Made by a program: the position numbers and the translations under genes. A model generated the notes under the pieces. The model was not told where the DNA came from and ran no database searches. It saw only the letters and a program-made list of their open reading frames with translations. This document shows positions 6,704-16,208 of a stretch of DNA of 30,108 nucleotides, in pieces. This DNA is from Bacteroidales bacterium (GTDB lineage: Bacteria; Bacteroidota; Bacteroidia; Bacteroidales; ML635J-15). How positions within the stretch are numbered: position 1 is the stretch's first letter; each line of letters starts with the position of its first letter. Location: the NCBI GenBank assembly GCA_023228725.1, contig JALOAQ010000018.1, forward strand, positions 1-30,108, written 5' to 3'.

Positions 6704-9178
6704 TTAAAATTTTATCATTAATTTCAGATTAAACCTTCGCCCTGTAAGATAGTTGGGAACGCCATATTGCTGACCGCGTATATCTGTTACATAAGTGTAT
6801 GAAACTTCATTTTTAATATCAATTAAATTAAAAGCTTCAAGACTTAACCAAATAGATTTAAAATTAGCCCAAAACTTATTTGTTTGAGCAAATTTTCCTT
6901 GTCCATCTAAAAGTTGTTTTGAAATACCAAGGTCTATACGCCTATAAGGTCCAAAACGCGCCGGCTTATCTGCTTTTTCTACCGGCAATCCTGTTCCAAA
7001 CAATAAATTAATATAAGCCTGCCAAGTTTCGTGTTTAGGAATATAATCTTGAAAAAATATTCCAAAATTAATTCTTTGGTCGGTTGGTCGAGGTATCATA
7101 CCTAAATAAACAGTATCAATTGTACCGTTTGGGTTTCTTTGTTTATAAAAATCACCTTCAATATCTTCCATAGTTTGCATAATTGCAACACTAAACCAAG
7201 ATTCTGTTCCAGGAACAAACTCTCCGTTTACCTTTGCTTCAAAACCCATGCTATAACCCGAAGCCAAATTTTCCCCATAATATCTAATTCTAACATTATC
7301 AATATCATAAGGAATTAAATTATACATATATTTATAATATGCTTCTGTAACAAGTTTAAAAGGTCGCCCCCAAGCTTTAAAAATATAATCACCGCCGGCA
7401 ACAAGCTGATAAGAAGATTGAGCTTTAATATCTGAGTTCAAACTACCATCCAAACGCCTTACTTCCTTAAAGAAAACAGGTTGATGATATAATCCTGTAG
7501 AAAAACGAAAAACTATATCTTTTTTCCAATTAGGTTTAAAACCGATATTTAATCTTGGACTTAGCAAAAATTCTTTATTAAAATCCCAATAATTAAGCCT
7601 CAATCCTCCACCCATAGAAAATTCGCCAGCATTCAATTTTATAAGATAAGAATCTTGAATAAAGGCATTAATTCTATTACTATAAATCGCCATATTATCT
7701 ATATCAGTATAAAACAAAGGAAGTATATCTCGATTTGCAGGAATTAATTCTTGTTGGGAATAACCATAAGAACCTAAAGAATATCCTGCCGAATCAACCA
7801 TATTCCATTCGTGAACTGCATAATTAAAAGTTTCATAATTGTACTGAGTACCCCATAAAATATTGTGATTACCAATTTTATAATCACCAATATATTTAAA
7901 AGAAGAAACATAAGCGTCCAAATAATTTCTTGCATGATTTAGATAAGAACCTATACCAATATTTGCAACACTGTCGCCCAAATTATCAGAACCTAATTGT
8001 TTATCCAATTCATTTAAATAATACTGAGATAAAATATCAAAAGTTTCTTGCTCCATAGCATAATAAGAAGACAAAATAAACTTCATGTTTAAATTCTTAC
8101 TTTTCTTGTAACTTGCAGTAATGGCACCCGTCATATTTTGAAATTTATTCTTTTCCTGACCTTCAAAATACATCATAATTTTAAGTGCTTCATTTAAAGT
8201 ACCCCAAGAAGTTTCTCTATCTTTTGGAATAAAATCAAAAACATTATTACTAATATTTCCTAAAAAACTTAATTCAAATTTATCGCTAAAATCGTAAGTT
8301 AAATAAGTTTGAAAATCAAAAAAACGAGGGTCATAATTACCCTCTGTGTCTAAAGTTCCTAAAACATATTTTGTAGTTTTATACCTTAAACCTGTATTAT
8401 ACCTAAAAAGGTGGTTTTTACTCACTCCTTCTACATGAACATTAGAACCAAGTAGGCTGGCATTAATACTTCCACCAAATTGCGAAGGTTTTCTATATTT
8501 TATATCAAGTACAGAAGACATTTTATCTCCATATTTTGCTTCAAATCCGCCTGCCGAAAAAACAACTGCCGAAACCATATCAGAATTTATAAAACTCATG
8601 CCTTCTTGCTGGCTTGATCTTATCAAAATAGGTCTAAAAACTTCAATATCATTTACAAAAACTAAATTTTCATCAAAATTTCCACCTCTAACATTATATT
8701 GTGAGCTAAGTTCATTACTTGAAGAAACAGAAGGCAAAGATTTTAACATATCTTCAAATCCGCCAATACTAGGAATTTTAAGAGAAATCTCAGGATTTAA
8801 ACGCATTGCTGAGCCATGCCTATCCGTTGTTGAAACAATTTCGGCACTTGGTAAAATATTCGCAGATTCAACTAAGTTAATTTCAATATTAAAAACTTCA
8901 TTAGGTTTTAAATGCAATAAAAATGTTTTAGTTTCAAAACTTAAATATGAAATTTCAACATTTATATCAACAGAAGCAGGAACTGTTAATTCAAAAAAAC
9001 CATTTTTATCGCTGGTAGTACCAATTTTATGACCCAAAACGCTAATATTTGCATAATGCAAAGCTTTTGAATTTGAATCATATACATTTCCACTCAATTT
9101 TGCAGTTTGAGAAAAAGCAAAACTGCTAATAAGACATAATATTATAATGTTAAATATAAATTTCAATTTCATAAACAA
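6704..9178 (-). CDS. TonB-dependent outer-membrane receptor with carboxypeptidase-regulatory domain
   Basis: 824 residues. A signal peptide (1-23, ending SFAFSQ) is followed by a CarboxypepD_reg-like beta-sandwich (about 25-105: AKLSGNVYDS and TSDKNGFFEL). The plug domain (about 125-232) has YNVRGGNFDENLVFVNDIEV and VFSAGGFEAKYGDKMSSVLDI. The remainder is a beta-barrel ending in the aromatic C-terminal strand NLKLMIKF. These proteins import large or scarce ligands through the outer membrane with TonB energy. No SusD-like lipoprotein gene is adjacent, so it is not a standard SusCD polysaccharide system, and the ligand is unknown. A second ATG two codons in (9172) is an equally likely start. 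It lies downstream of pgpH on the same strand but has its own -7 element. Confidence 0.92.
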   Translation of the reverse strand: MFMKLKFIFNIIILCLISSFAFSQTAKLSGNVYDSNSKALHYANISVLGHKIGTTSDKNGFFELTVPASVDINVEISYLSFETKTFLLHLKPNEVFNIEINLVESANILPSAEIVSTTDRHGSAMRLNPEISLKIPSIGGFEDMLKSLPSVSSSNELSSQYNVRGGNFDENLVFVNDIEVFRPILIRSSQQEGMSFINSDMVSAVVFSAGGFEAKYGDKMSSVLDIKYRKPSQFGGSINASLLGSNVHVEGVSKNHLFRYNTGLRYKTTKYVLGTLDTEGNYDPRFFDFQTYLTYDFSDKFELSFLGNISNNVFDFIPKDRETSWGTLNEALKIMMYFEGQEKNKFQNMTGAITASYKKSKNLNMKFILSSYYAMEQETFDILSQYYLNELDKQLGSDNLGDSVANIGIGSYLNHARNYLDAYVSSFKYIGDYKIGNHNILWGTQYNYETFNYAVHEWNMVDSAGYSLGSYGYSQQELIPANRDILPLFYTDIDNMAIYSNRINAFIQDSYLIKLNAGEFSMGGGLRLNYWDFNKEFLLSPRLNIGFKPNWKKDIVFRFSTGLYHQPVFFKEVRRLDGSLNSDIKAQSSYQLVAGGDYIFKAWGRPFKLVTEAYYKYMYNLIPYDIDNVRIRYYGENLASGYSMGFEAKVNGEFVPGTESWFSVAIMQTMEDIEGDFYKQRNPNGTIDTVYLGMIPRPTDQRINFGIFFQDYIPKHETWQAYINLLFGTGLPVEKADKPARFGPYRRIDLGISKQLLDGQGKFAQTNKFWANFKSIWLSLEAFNLIDIKNEVSYTYVTDIRGQQYGVPNYLTGRRFNLKLMIKF

Positions 9179-9207
9179 AGAAAAACATACTTATAACTTT
9201 AAGCCCG

Positions 9208-9215
9208 CAAATATA
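9208..9215 (-). promoter_or_regulatory. Putative -7 element for the TonB-dependent receptor gene
   Basis: The minus strand reads TATATTTG followed by C, matching TAnnTTTG. It sits 29 bases before the receptor start codon and within the 48-base gap after the upstream gene, so the receptor can be transcribed independently. No TTG -33 element is evident. Confidence 0.5.
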
Positions 9216-9226
9216 TTGTTTTTTAT

Positions 9227-11332
9227 TTAATCTTTCTTGTTAATTTCAGGATAAACTATGCGGGCGTGATAAATGTTTTTTATTTTTTGAGCAAAAATTT
9301 GTTTAGCCTTAGTTATCTGTTTTAGTGTAATATTAACATCATCAAACTGTGCGTCTTTAAGTTGGGCATCAATTATTTTAGATACAGTCTCGTGAATATT
9401 TTCAACCGTATAATCTTTTAAAGTTCTTGAAGCGGCCTCTATTGCATCAGCCATCATCATAACAGCAGTTTCAATGCTACTAGGTTTTGGACCAGGGTAT
9501 TTAAAATTTGAAACATTAACTTCTAAATCAGGATTAGCATTTATCCAAGAATTATAAAAATACTTAGTTAATGAAGTTCCATGGTGAGCTGTTATAAACT
9601 CTGCTACCTGAGAAGGAAGTTTATACTTTTTGGCTAATAACACACCTTCTTCAACATGAGAAATTATTTTCGTTGCACTTTCTTCAAAATCTAATTCAGT
9701 ATGTATATTAAAACCTGATTGATTTTCGATAAAATATTCTGAATGATAAGTCTTTCCGATATCATGATATAAAGCTCCAACTCTTGCTAACAAAGAATTT
9801 CCTCCCAATTCATTTACCACAGCTTCGGCTAAATTGGATACTTGTATAGAATGCTGAAAAGTACCGGGTGCTTGTTCTGAAAGTAACCTTAAAGCAGGAT
9901 GATTAGTGTCGCTCAATTCCAATAAAGTATAATCAGAAACTAAGCCAAAAGATTTTTCTAAAATATATACAAAAGGCAAATACAAGAGAACTAAAAATGA
10001 ACTGACTACAAAAGGTTTTAAATCTTTTAAAAACTCAATGCCAAAACCCTTTCCTTTCATCAATGAGAAACCATAATTTAATAAAAAATAAGTTAAAAAA
10101 ACAATTAGGATAGTTATAAAAATATGTTGACGCTTTTGGCTCTTTTTTAAACTAAACATAGCTACTAAACCAACTAATATCTGAATAATTAAAAACTCAA
10201 ATTGAGATGCTGCAAAAAAACCAACTATAAATAAAGTAAATAAATAAACAAAAAATGAAACTCTAAACTTATAAAAAGTCATCATTAAAAGTGGGAAAAG
10301 TACAAAGGGAATATTATTTACATCAAATTCTGTATATTGAAATACTATATAAACAGTCAATATTGTTACTAACATTTGAATAGAAAAAAAACTACTCATT
10401 TTAAATGAATTAACAATTTCTCTATAAAAACTTAAATAATATAAAAACAAAATAGAGAATAATAAAATAAAAATTATTGAAATTCCTAGGCTAACTTTCC
10501 AAGTATTATGTTGTAAATCTTTTGTCAGATAATCTTGCATAGAGTTTAATACTTTATATTCATAATCACCAACAATATTGCCTTTGCGTATAATCACTTG
10601 TCCTGCTTGAATTACCCCCAAAACCGGACTTATTTTCGCAACTTCCTCATCAATTGCTTGCTCATTATAAACTTTATTATATAAAATATTTGGTTGAATA
10701 GAACTAGGTGAAATTAAAACTTTTATTTTATTTGTCATAGCAGTATCAAGCAACTCAGATAAATGCTCTTCGTAAATTTCTAACAAAGCTTTACTAAATT
10801 CAAACTTAGTGTAAAAATTATTTACAGAAATTAATTCAGAGTCTCCATTTTTGTCAAAATAAACCTCCAATGCATTATTATTCAAGTCAAATTCGGAAAG
10901 TTCAATTATTCCACGCTTATAATATTTTGAATTAATTTTTTCAAACTCACTATAAAAATCCTCAACTATTTTAATTTGTTTATTTTTAATATTAAATAAA
11001 AACAAATTGTTTTTACTTGTTTTAAATGAAGCTAATATCTCTTCAATTTCACTTTGCACTAAATTTTTATATTCATTAATTGCAAAACTGTCTTTAATAT
11101 AATGTGGCACAAAATTTCTTACTATACTATCCTTCTCAATATTAATTTCATCTTGTGTTTTATAAATAGGAAAATCTATTTCTGCAACTAAATTTTCATA
11201 AAGCCAAGGAGCACCATGATTATAAGTATATTTGAATTGCTTTTCGCGTGGAAAAATAAACACAAGCAAACTTGCACTTATAATAAATAGAATAATTAAG
11301 TAAATAAAAGCAGCCTTATTTTTAACTTTCAT
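9227..11332 (-). CDS. pgpH: PgpH-type 7TM-HD cyclic di-AMP phosphodiesterase
   Basis: 701 residues with the PgpH layout. A membrane segment (9-27) is followed by an extracytoplasmic 7TMR-HDED-like domain (about 30-275), seven-helix membrane region (about 278-465) and a cytoplasmic HD domain (about 480-690). Metal-binding residues of the HD domain are visible: H494 (TFQHS), H523-D524 in ALYHDIGK, H559 (ISHVEEG), H583-H584 in TAHHGT and D629 (MADAIEA). Family members hydrolyse the second messenger c-di-AMP to pApA and thereby affect osmotic and envelope homeostasis; in this phylum the assignment rests on homology. The gene is monocistronic-looking, with a -7 element at 11362-11369 and a separate promoter for the next gene. 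Confidence 0.92.
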   Translation of the reverse strand: MKVKNKAAFIYLIILFIISASLLVFIFPREKQFKYTYNHGAPWLYENLVAEIDFPIYKTQDEINIEKDSIVRNFVPHYIKDSFAINEYKNLVQSEIEEILASFKTSKNNLFLFNIKNKQIKIVEDFYSEFEKINSKYYKRGIIELSEFDLNNNALEVYFDKNGDSELISVNNFYTKFEFSKALLEIYEEHLSELLDTAMTNKIKVLISPSSIQPNILYNKVYNEQAIDEEVAKISPVLGVIQAGQVIIRKGNIVGDYEYKVLNSMQDYLTKDLQHNTWKVSLGISIIFILLFSILFLYYLSFYREIVNSFKMSSFFSIQMLVTILTVYIVFQYTEFDVNNIPFVLFPLLMMTFYKFRVSFFVYLFTLFIVGFFAASQFEFLIIQILVGLVAMFSLKKSQKRQHIFITILIVFLTYFLLNYGFSLMKGKGFGIEFLKDLKPFVVSSFLVLLYLPFVYILEKSFGLVSDYTLLELSDTNHPALRLLSEQAPGTFQHSIQVSNLAEAVVNELGGNSLLARVGALYHDIGKTYHSEYFIENQSGFNIHTELDFEESATKIISHVEEGVLLAKKYKLPSQVAEFITAHHGTSLTKYFYNSWINANPDLEVNVSNFKYPGPKPSSIETAVMMMADAIEAASRTLKDYTVENIHETVSKIIDAQLKDAQFDDVNITLKQITKAKQIFAQKIKNIYHARIVYPEINKKD

Positions 11333-11361
11333 CTTGTTTAAATTCTTGTCTTAAATAAAAG

Positions 11362-11369
11362 CAAATATA
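11362..11369 (-). promoter_or_regulatory. Putative -7 element for pgpH
   Basis: The minus strand reads TATATTTG followed by C, matching TAnnTTTG, 29 bases before the pgpH start codon. The spacing is the same as for the TonB-dependent receptor gene. No clear -33 TTG. Confidence 0.5.
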
Positions 11370-11527
11370 GTGTTTTAAAATATAAAAATAAATAAAAAAT
11401 TTAAAATAGCTTAATAATCGGAAAGTAATTACAAGTAAAACATAATTTTATGAAAATATTTTGTAAAAATTTAAAATTTATTTGTTTTTGTCATAAAAAT
11501 GTAGTATATTGTAAAAAAATTATTGCC

Positions 11528-11857
11528 ATGGAAACTTTATCACATTATCAAACAATTAAAAGGCTTTTTCAATTTAGTATTAAAATAGTAGATCTATATG
11601 AATACTTAATCGAGCAAAACAAGAAACCTATTGCTGTTCGTTTACTTAATTCCACTTTTAATGCTAGTTGTGCTTATCAAAACAAGGTCTATTCCGACAA
11701 AAGAAAAGATATTAAAGAATATGAGCAAAAAACTTATATTAATTTTAAAAACATAATATATTGGTTAGACCAATGTCAAAAATCCGGTTATCTTCAAGAG
11801 CCTGAACTTATAAACGAAGCTGTTAATTTACAAGAATTGTGCTGTAATCAAGCATAA
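11528..11857 (+). CDS. Four-helix-bundle protein (S23/23S rRNA intervening-sequence-like)
   Basis: 109 residues, almost wholly helical. The pattern resembles the small four-helix-bundle family often encoded in 23S rRNA intervening sequences or alone in genomes: FSIKIVDLYEYL, then LLNSTFNASCAY (the position of the family's LxxSSxSIxAN block), then KTYINFKNIIYWLDQCQKSGYL near the end (the position of the KLxxAxKExxExxYWL block). Function in the family is unknown. An upstream in-frame ATG at 11450 would add 26 residues rich in Cys, Lys and Phe that look unlike the family, so I chose the ATG at 11528. It stands alone between pgpH and the PorP/SprF gene. The match is by pattern only. Confidence 0.55.
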   Translation: METLSHYQTIKRLFQFSIKIVDLYEYLIEQNKKPIAVRLLNSTFNASCAYQNKVYSDKRKDIKEYEQKTYINFKNIIYWLDQCQKSGYLQEPELINEAVNLQELCCNQA

Positions 11858-11894
11858 AAAAAAGAAATAATTGTGAGATTATTTTTACTTAAAA

Positions 11895-11924
11895 TTTGAA
11901 TTATTGTAAAAATTATTAACTTTA
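11895..11924 (+). promoter_or_regulatory. Possible promoter of the PorP/SprF gene
   Basis: TTTG at 11895-11898, an 18-base spacer, then TAACTTTA at 11917-11924 (one mismatch to TAnnTTTG). The start codon follows after only 10 bases, which would leave almost no leader, so this is tentative. Confidence 0.25.
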
Positions 11925-11934
11925 CAATTAATTC

Positions 11935-12957
11935 ATGAAAAGTATATTTTTTGCAATATTGATTTTGAGTTCTACTTTTTTTATCAAAGTAAGCTATTCA
12001 CAAGATATACATTTTAGTCAATTTTTCTCCTCCCCTCTTTTCTTAAACCCTTCAAACGCAGGTGATTTTCCTGGAGATTATAGATTTGTTTTAAATAATA
12101 AAAATCAATGGAATAGTTTTACAGATGCCTACTCAAGTTTTGCAGGTTCAATAGATGCAGGCTTTGATAATACTTTTATTAAAAATTCCCGCTCCGGAAT
12201 TGGTTTGCAAATAAACAACGACATTGCAGGAGACGGACGATTTGGAACTACACAATTATATCTTAATCTTGCCTATCAACTAAGTTTAGATAAATCGCAA
12301 AACTTCAAACTAGGCTTAGGTTTTACTGGCGGATATGTAATGCACGGAATAGATTTTAATAAGCTTTATTTTGGAAACCAATACGATGGAGAAAGGTTTG
12401 ATGAAAATTTACCCTCAGATGAAATTCTAAGTAATCATAAAATGTCTTATCCTGATTTTGCAACAGGAATAAAACTAAAATATAAATATAATCACAAATT
12501 TAATTTCGAATTGGGATATTCTGCATATCATTTTTTGCAAGCTAAACGTAGTTTTTTTGAAAATTCAGAAATGATTTTACCAATAAAACATTCCACAATT
12601 GCTTTTGCAGAATATGAAATAGTAAACGATTTTTATTTAGAAGCTCATTTTCTACATATGTTACAACAAAAACATAATGAAATAAATATAGGCGGAATTA
12701 TGCGACTAGATTATAACCCCATAAATTTACAATCATTATATTTTGGAGCTTTGCTTAGAACTAGCGATGCAGGTATTATTGTTTTTGGATTAAAATACCA
12801 TAATTTTAAAATTTGTTTTAATTATGATATAAATTTTTCAAATTTAAGCACAATTAGTAAAGGAAAAGGTGGAGCAGAATTTTCTATTATTTATATATTT
12901 TTAAAACCTAAACCTTTTCAAGCTCCTGAATATAAAAAATGTCCGGATTTTATATGA
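11935..12957 (+). CDS. PorP/SprF family type IX secretion-associated membrane protein
   Basis: 340 residues. A signal peptide (1-22, ending SYSQ) is followed by the family's N-terminal block DIHFSQFFSSPLFLNPSNAG (24-43) and a series of amphipathic strands with GLGLQ/GFTGGY-type turns, predicted to form an outer-membrane beta-barrel. PorP/SprF proteins act with the type IX secretion system; many paralogues are partners of particular surface adhesins such as SprB. No large adhesin gene is in this window, so the client is not identified. The stop codon overlaps the start of the downstream TPR/PD40/OmpA gene (ATGA), indicating translational coupling. Confidence 0.88.
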   Translation: MKSIFFAILILSSTFFIKVSYSQDIHFSQFFSSPLFLNPSNAGDFPGDYRFVLNNKNQWNSFTDAYSSFAGSIDAGFDNTFIKNSRSGIGLQINNDIAGDGRFGTTQLYLNLAYQLSLDKSQNFKLGLGFTGGYVMHGIDFNKLYFGNQYDGERFDENLPSDEILSNHKMSYPDFATGIKLKYKYNHKFNFELGYSAYHFLQAKRSFFENSEMILPIKHSTIAFAEYEIVNDFYLEAHFLHMLQQKHNEINIGGIMRLDYNPINLQSLYFGALLRTSDAGIIVFGLKYHNFKICFNYDINFSNLSTISKGKGGAEFSIIYIFLKPKPFQAPEYKKCPDFI

Positions 12958-14936
12958 TGAAAATAAAAATAATTTACATATTAATAATATTTCTAAGTAT
13001 AAATTCTTATGCACAGGACAAAGAAGTAGTTCAGCTTATAATTTCTGGCGACAAAGCTTTTCAAGAAAAAAACTGGTACGGAGCTGCAAAACTATACGAA
13101 AAAGCTCTAAAATTTAATCATAGAATGCAAGATATTGTTTGGAAAACCGCACAAGCTTATCGCTTAGATAACGATTATGTAAGAGCAGCCAAACATTATA
13201 GATATTTAACAGAAAAAAACCAAAAAAAATATCCCGAAGCAATATATTATTATGCCGAAATGCTTAAAGCAAACGAAGAGTTTATTAAAGCACAATATAA
13301 TTATCAAAAATTTATAGAAATTAATGAAAAAGATGATAATAATTTAAAGCTAGAAAAGTCTAAACAAGAAATATTAAACTGCGAAAAAGCATGGAAAATG
13401 TACAATAATCCATCAGGAATAGAAGTGATTCAATGCGATTCTAATATTAATTCTGTTTATAGCGACTTTTCTACTTCATTTTATAAAGATTCTATTTTAA
13501 CTTTTGCATCAATTAAGCCCTTAAATGACAGTGTAAGAATATATAAATCAAAAATTTATCAAACAATTTTTTTTGAAGCGAATAATAGTACAGAACTTTT
13601 CGACAAAACAATAAATAAACCTGATTTTGACATTGCTAATCCTCATTTTTCAAAAGACGGAAAAACACTATGGTTTACTATATCTGAATCTTATGAAACA
13701 GGAAATACTTATATTTATACTTCTGAAAATATTGATAATAAATGGACAGAACCACAAAAACTACCTGATATAATAAATAAACCTAACTATAATTCTACAC
13801 AGCCATTTATGTTGGAAAGAGAAGGTAAAAACAATATATTCCTATTTTCTTCCGACCGACCCGAAGGCGAAGGAGGCTATGATATTTATTATGTAGAAGT
13901 TTTACCGGATAATTCGTGGGGATATGTAAGAAATTTAGGCAGAGCGATTATTGAAGACCAAACTCTGCGTAACTTCCTAGATACCACATCTTTAATCAAT
14001 ACTCCCGGAAATGAGATTACTCCTTTTTATAATGATAAAGATTCATGCTTGTATTTTTCATCAGACTGGTACGAAAATCTCGGTGGCTATGATATTTTTA
14101 AAGTGAAAGGAAATTTTAGAGTATGGGAAGAAGTTGAAAACCTAGGGTATCCAATAAATACAGCACAAAACGACAGCTATTATAAAATATATCCCGAACA
14201 AGGATTAGCTTTTTTTACAAGCAATAGAAAGTCAGCATTTGCAATAGAAAAACAAAGTTGCTGTAATGATTTATTTTATCACGAACTCGAAAAAGAGATT
14301 ATTCCTGAATTAATAACAGAAAGAAAAATTACAACAATTATTACAAAAACAAAACTTTTAGTCCCAATAACATTATATTTTCATAATGACCAACCCGTAC
14401 CAAATTCGTGGGACACAGTTACTAATTTAAACTACACAACAACATATTATGACTATTTGAATTTACAAGAAAATTATAGAAAAATGTATTCGCGAGGATT
14501 AGCAAAATCAGAAAAATTAATAGCCATAGACAGTATAGATTACTATTTTTCATATAATGTTCAGGACAATTACAATAAACTTTTAGAATTTACAAATCTT
14601 ATGCAAGAGCTTTTAAACGAAGGTCAAAAAATCATTATCACCATTAAGGGTTATACAAGTCCACTAAATACCGCAGCTTATAATATTAACCTTGCCAAAC
14701 GCCGTATTTCAAGCTTAGTTAATTATTTTGCCGAATACGAAAACGGTTTATTTATTCCTTATTTAGAATCTGGACAATTAGAATACGAGTTTGTTGCTTT
14801 TGGAAAAACTTTGTCTGACGGAAAAGTAAGCGACGACCCCAAAGATCCAAGAAATTCAATTTATAGTCCCGCAGCATCAAGAGAGCGTAAAATAGAAATT
14901 ATTGCAATTTCTGTGGTAGATATAGAACAAAATTAA
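12954..14936 (+). CDS. TPR/PD40/OmpA-family protein coupled to PorP/SprF
   Basis: About 660 residues. Signal peptide (MMKIKIIYIL start, cleavage after SYAQ), TPR-like helices in the first 150 residues, then PD40/WD40-like beta-propeller repeats (FSSDRPEGEGGYDIYY and YFSSDWYENLGGYDIF blocks). The C-terminal region resembles an OmpA-like domain: IIITIKGYTSPLNTAAYNINLAKRRI with a distal SRERKIEI. The peptidoglycan-binding region is divergent (GYTSP in place of GHTD), so binding is uncertain. The layout resembles PorE of Porphyromonas gingivalis, a periplasmic component linked to type IX secretion, but two other proteins here are closer. The ATG at 12954 overlaps the PorP/SprF stop by four bases; an in-frame ATG at 12939 would put extra residues before the signal peptide. 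Confidence 0.8.
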   Translation: MMKIKIIYILIIFLSINSYAQDKEVVQLIISGDKAFQEKNWYGAAKLYEKALKFNHRMQDIVWKTAQAYRLDNDYVRAAKHYRYLTEKNQKKYPEAIYYYAEMLKANEEFIKAQYNYQKFIEINEKDDNNLKLEKSKQEILNCEKAWKMYNNPSGIEVIQCDSNINSVYSDFSTSFYKDSILTFASIKPLNDSVRIYKSKIYQTIFFEANNSTELFDKTINKPDFDIANPHFSKDGKTLWFTISESYETGNTYIYTSENIDNKWTEPQKLPDIINKPNYNSTQPFMLEREGKNNIFLFSSDRPEGEGGYDIYYVEVLPDNSWGYVRNLGRAIIEDQTLRNFLDTTSLINTPGNEITPFYNDKDSCLYFSSDWYENLGGYDIFKVKGNFRVWEEVENLGYPINTAQNDSYYKIYPEQGLAFFTSNRKSAFAIEKQSCCNDLFYHELEKEIIPELITERKITTIITKTKLLVPITLYFHNDQPVPNSWDTVTNLNYTTTYYDYLNLQENYRKMYSRGLAKSEKLIAIDSIDYYFSYNVQDNYNKLLEFTNLMQELLNEGQKIIITIKGYTSPLNTAAYNINLAKRRISSLVNYFAEYENGLFIPYLESGQLEYEFVAFGKTLSDGKVSDDPKDPRNSIYSPAASRERKIEIIAISVVDIEQN

Positions 14937-14990
14937 AGATTTGCTGTTATAAAAAATATTAATTTATTAAAAAAGAAAAACTAAGTTTTT

Positions 14991-16199
14991 ATGACAAAAC
15001 TTTTTGAAATAATTAAAAACCTAAATTGGCAAGGTATAATCCAAGAAACACTAATGATTACAAGTTTTGTTGTAATTGTAATGTTATTAATTGAATTTTT
15101 TAATGTTTTAAGTCGCGGTAAATTAACAAAAGTTATTAGTAAAAAACCAGGAATTCAAATTATTACAGGAACAATTTTAGGACTGATACCTGGTTGTATG
15201 GGAGTTTTTACCGCAGTATCACTATATACCCACAGACTTTTTACTTTTGGTGCAATGTTAGCTACAATGATTGCTACCGCCGGAGATGAAGCATATTTTA
15301 TGTTAGCCCTAATGCCAAAAACTGCTTTATTACTTTTTGGTATTTTAGCTGTACTTGCAATAATATCAGGATTTTTAGTTGACAAATATTTAAAAGTAAA
15401 AAATTATGCCGCCGACAAAGAATTTTCATTTGAAGTTCACGAACACGATGAGTGCTACGACAAGCCAAGTAGTACTTTTTCTTTTAAAAATTTTAGTTTT
15501 TTACCTAAAAGGATTATAATTTTAGCCATAATTTTAAGTGTGGTGGGATTAACTTTTGCTGGAATTATTGGACATTCGCATTCAGATAAATTAATTTTTA
15601 GTTTACCTACCGCTAATTCAACAAAAAAAGTGGAAATGAGTGATTTAAAAATTGAACACACACATAATCATGAACATATTTCGGATAATTCACATAATGA
15701 GCATAATCACGAGACCGACCATCATCACGAACATGGAATAGACTGGGTTAAACTTACTATCTTAATTTCTTCATTTTTTGCATTAATTGTTGTTCTATTC
15801 ACAAAAGACCATTTTATCAAAATGCACTTATGGCAACACTTAATAAAAAAACATTTACCAAAAATTTTAATATGGATATTTGTAACTCTTTTAGGAATAA
15901 ATATTTTACTACAATTTGCAGAATTTGGAAACTGGATTTATGACCATCTTTTTATAGTTTTGCTAATAGCTATATTAATAGGTATAATACCACAATCCGG
16001 TCCGCATTTAGTTTTTTTAGTTTTATTTTTACAAGGAACAATCCCTTTTAGCATTTTACTAGCAAACAGCATAGTGCAAAACGGACACGGTTCTCTCCCA
16101 TTATTGGCAGAATCGAAAAAAAGTTTTGCAATTATGAAAATTATAAATATCTTAGTCGGACTAATTATTGGACTTATTGCATTATTGTTAAATTTTTAA
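14991..16199 (+). CDS. Putative heavy-metal/manganese exporter with His-rich loop (ArsP_2-like)
   Basis: 402 residues with about ten hydrophobic segments in two halves (roughly 20-135 and 172-400). The halves contain GLIPGCMG (64-71) and GIIPQSGPHLVF (331-342), which look like repeated helix-breaking motifs. The segment ATAGDEAYFMLALMP (95-109) is characteristic of the 10-TM putative metal exporter family described as ArsP_2 or putative manganese transporter. A loop at 223-248 holds about eleven His with Asp and Glu between, a likely metal-sensing or metal-buffering segment. The substrate is not shown by the sequence. It follows the OmpA-family gene by 54 bases and precedes ndk by 9 bases. 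Confidence 0.72.
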   Translation: MTKLFEIIKNLNWQGIIQETLMITSFVVIVMLLIEFFNVLSRGKLTKVISKKPGIQIITGTILGLIPGCMGVFTAVSLYTHRLFTFGAMLATMIATAGDEAYFMLALMPKTALLLFGILAVLAIISGFLVDKYLKVKNYAADKEFSFEVHEHDECYDKPSSTFSFKNFSFLPKRIIILAIILSVVGLTFAGIIGHSHSDKLIFSLPTANSTKKVEMSDLKIEHTHNHEHISDNSHNEHNHETDHHHEHGIDWVKLTILISSFFALIVVLFTKDHFIKMHLWQHLIKKHLPKILIWIFVTLLGINILLQFAEFGNWIYDHLFIVLLIAILIGIIPQSGPHLVFLVLFLQGTIPFSILLANSIVQNGHGSLPLLAESKKSFAIMKIINILVGLIIGLIALLLNF

Positions 16200-16208
16200 A
16201 TATTTATT

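Noticed and set aside
8598..9032. 144-residue plus-strand frame opposite the TonB-dependent receptor
   Set aside because: It is an antisense shadow of the receptor's plug and N-terminal domain, which has clear family motifs on the minus strand.
6704..9178. SusC-type polysaccharide utilisation locus
   Set aside because: No SusD-like lipoprotein or glycoside hydrolase gene is adjacent, and the receptor is shorter than typical SusC proteins.
11450..11527. Longer N-terminus for the four-helix-bundle protein
   Set aside because: The 26 added residues are Cys/Lys/Phe-rich and do not look like the family or a signal peptide; the ATG at 11528 fits the family length.
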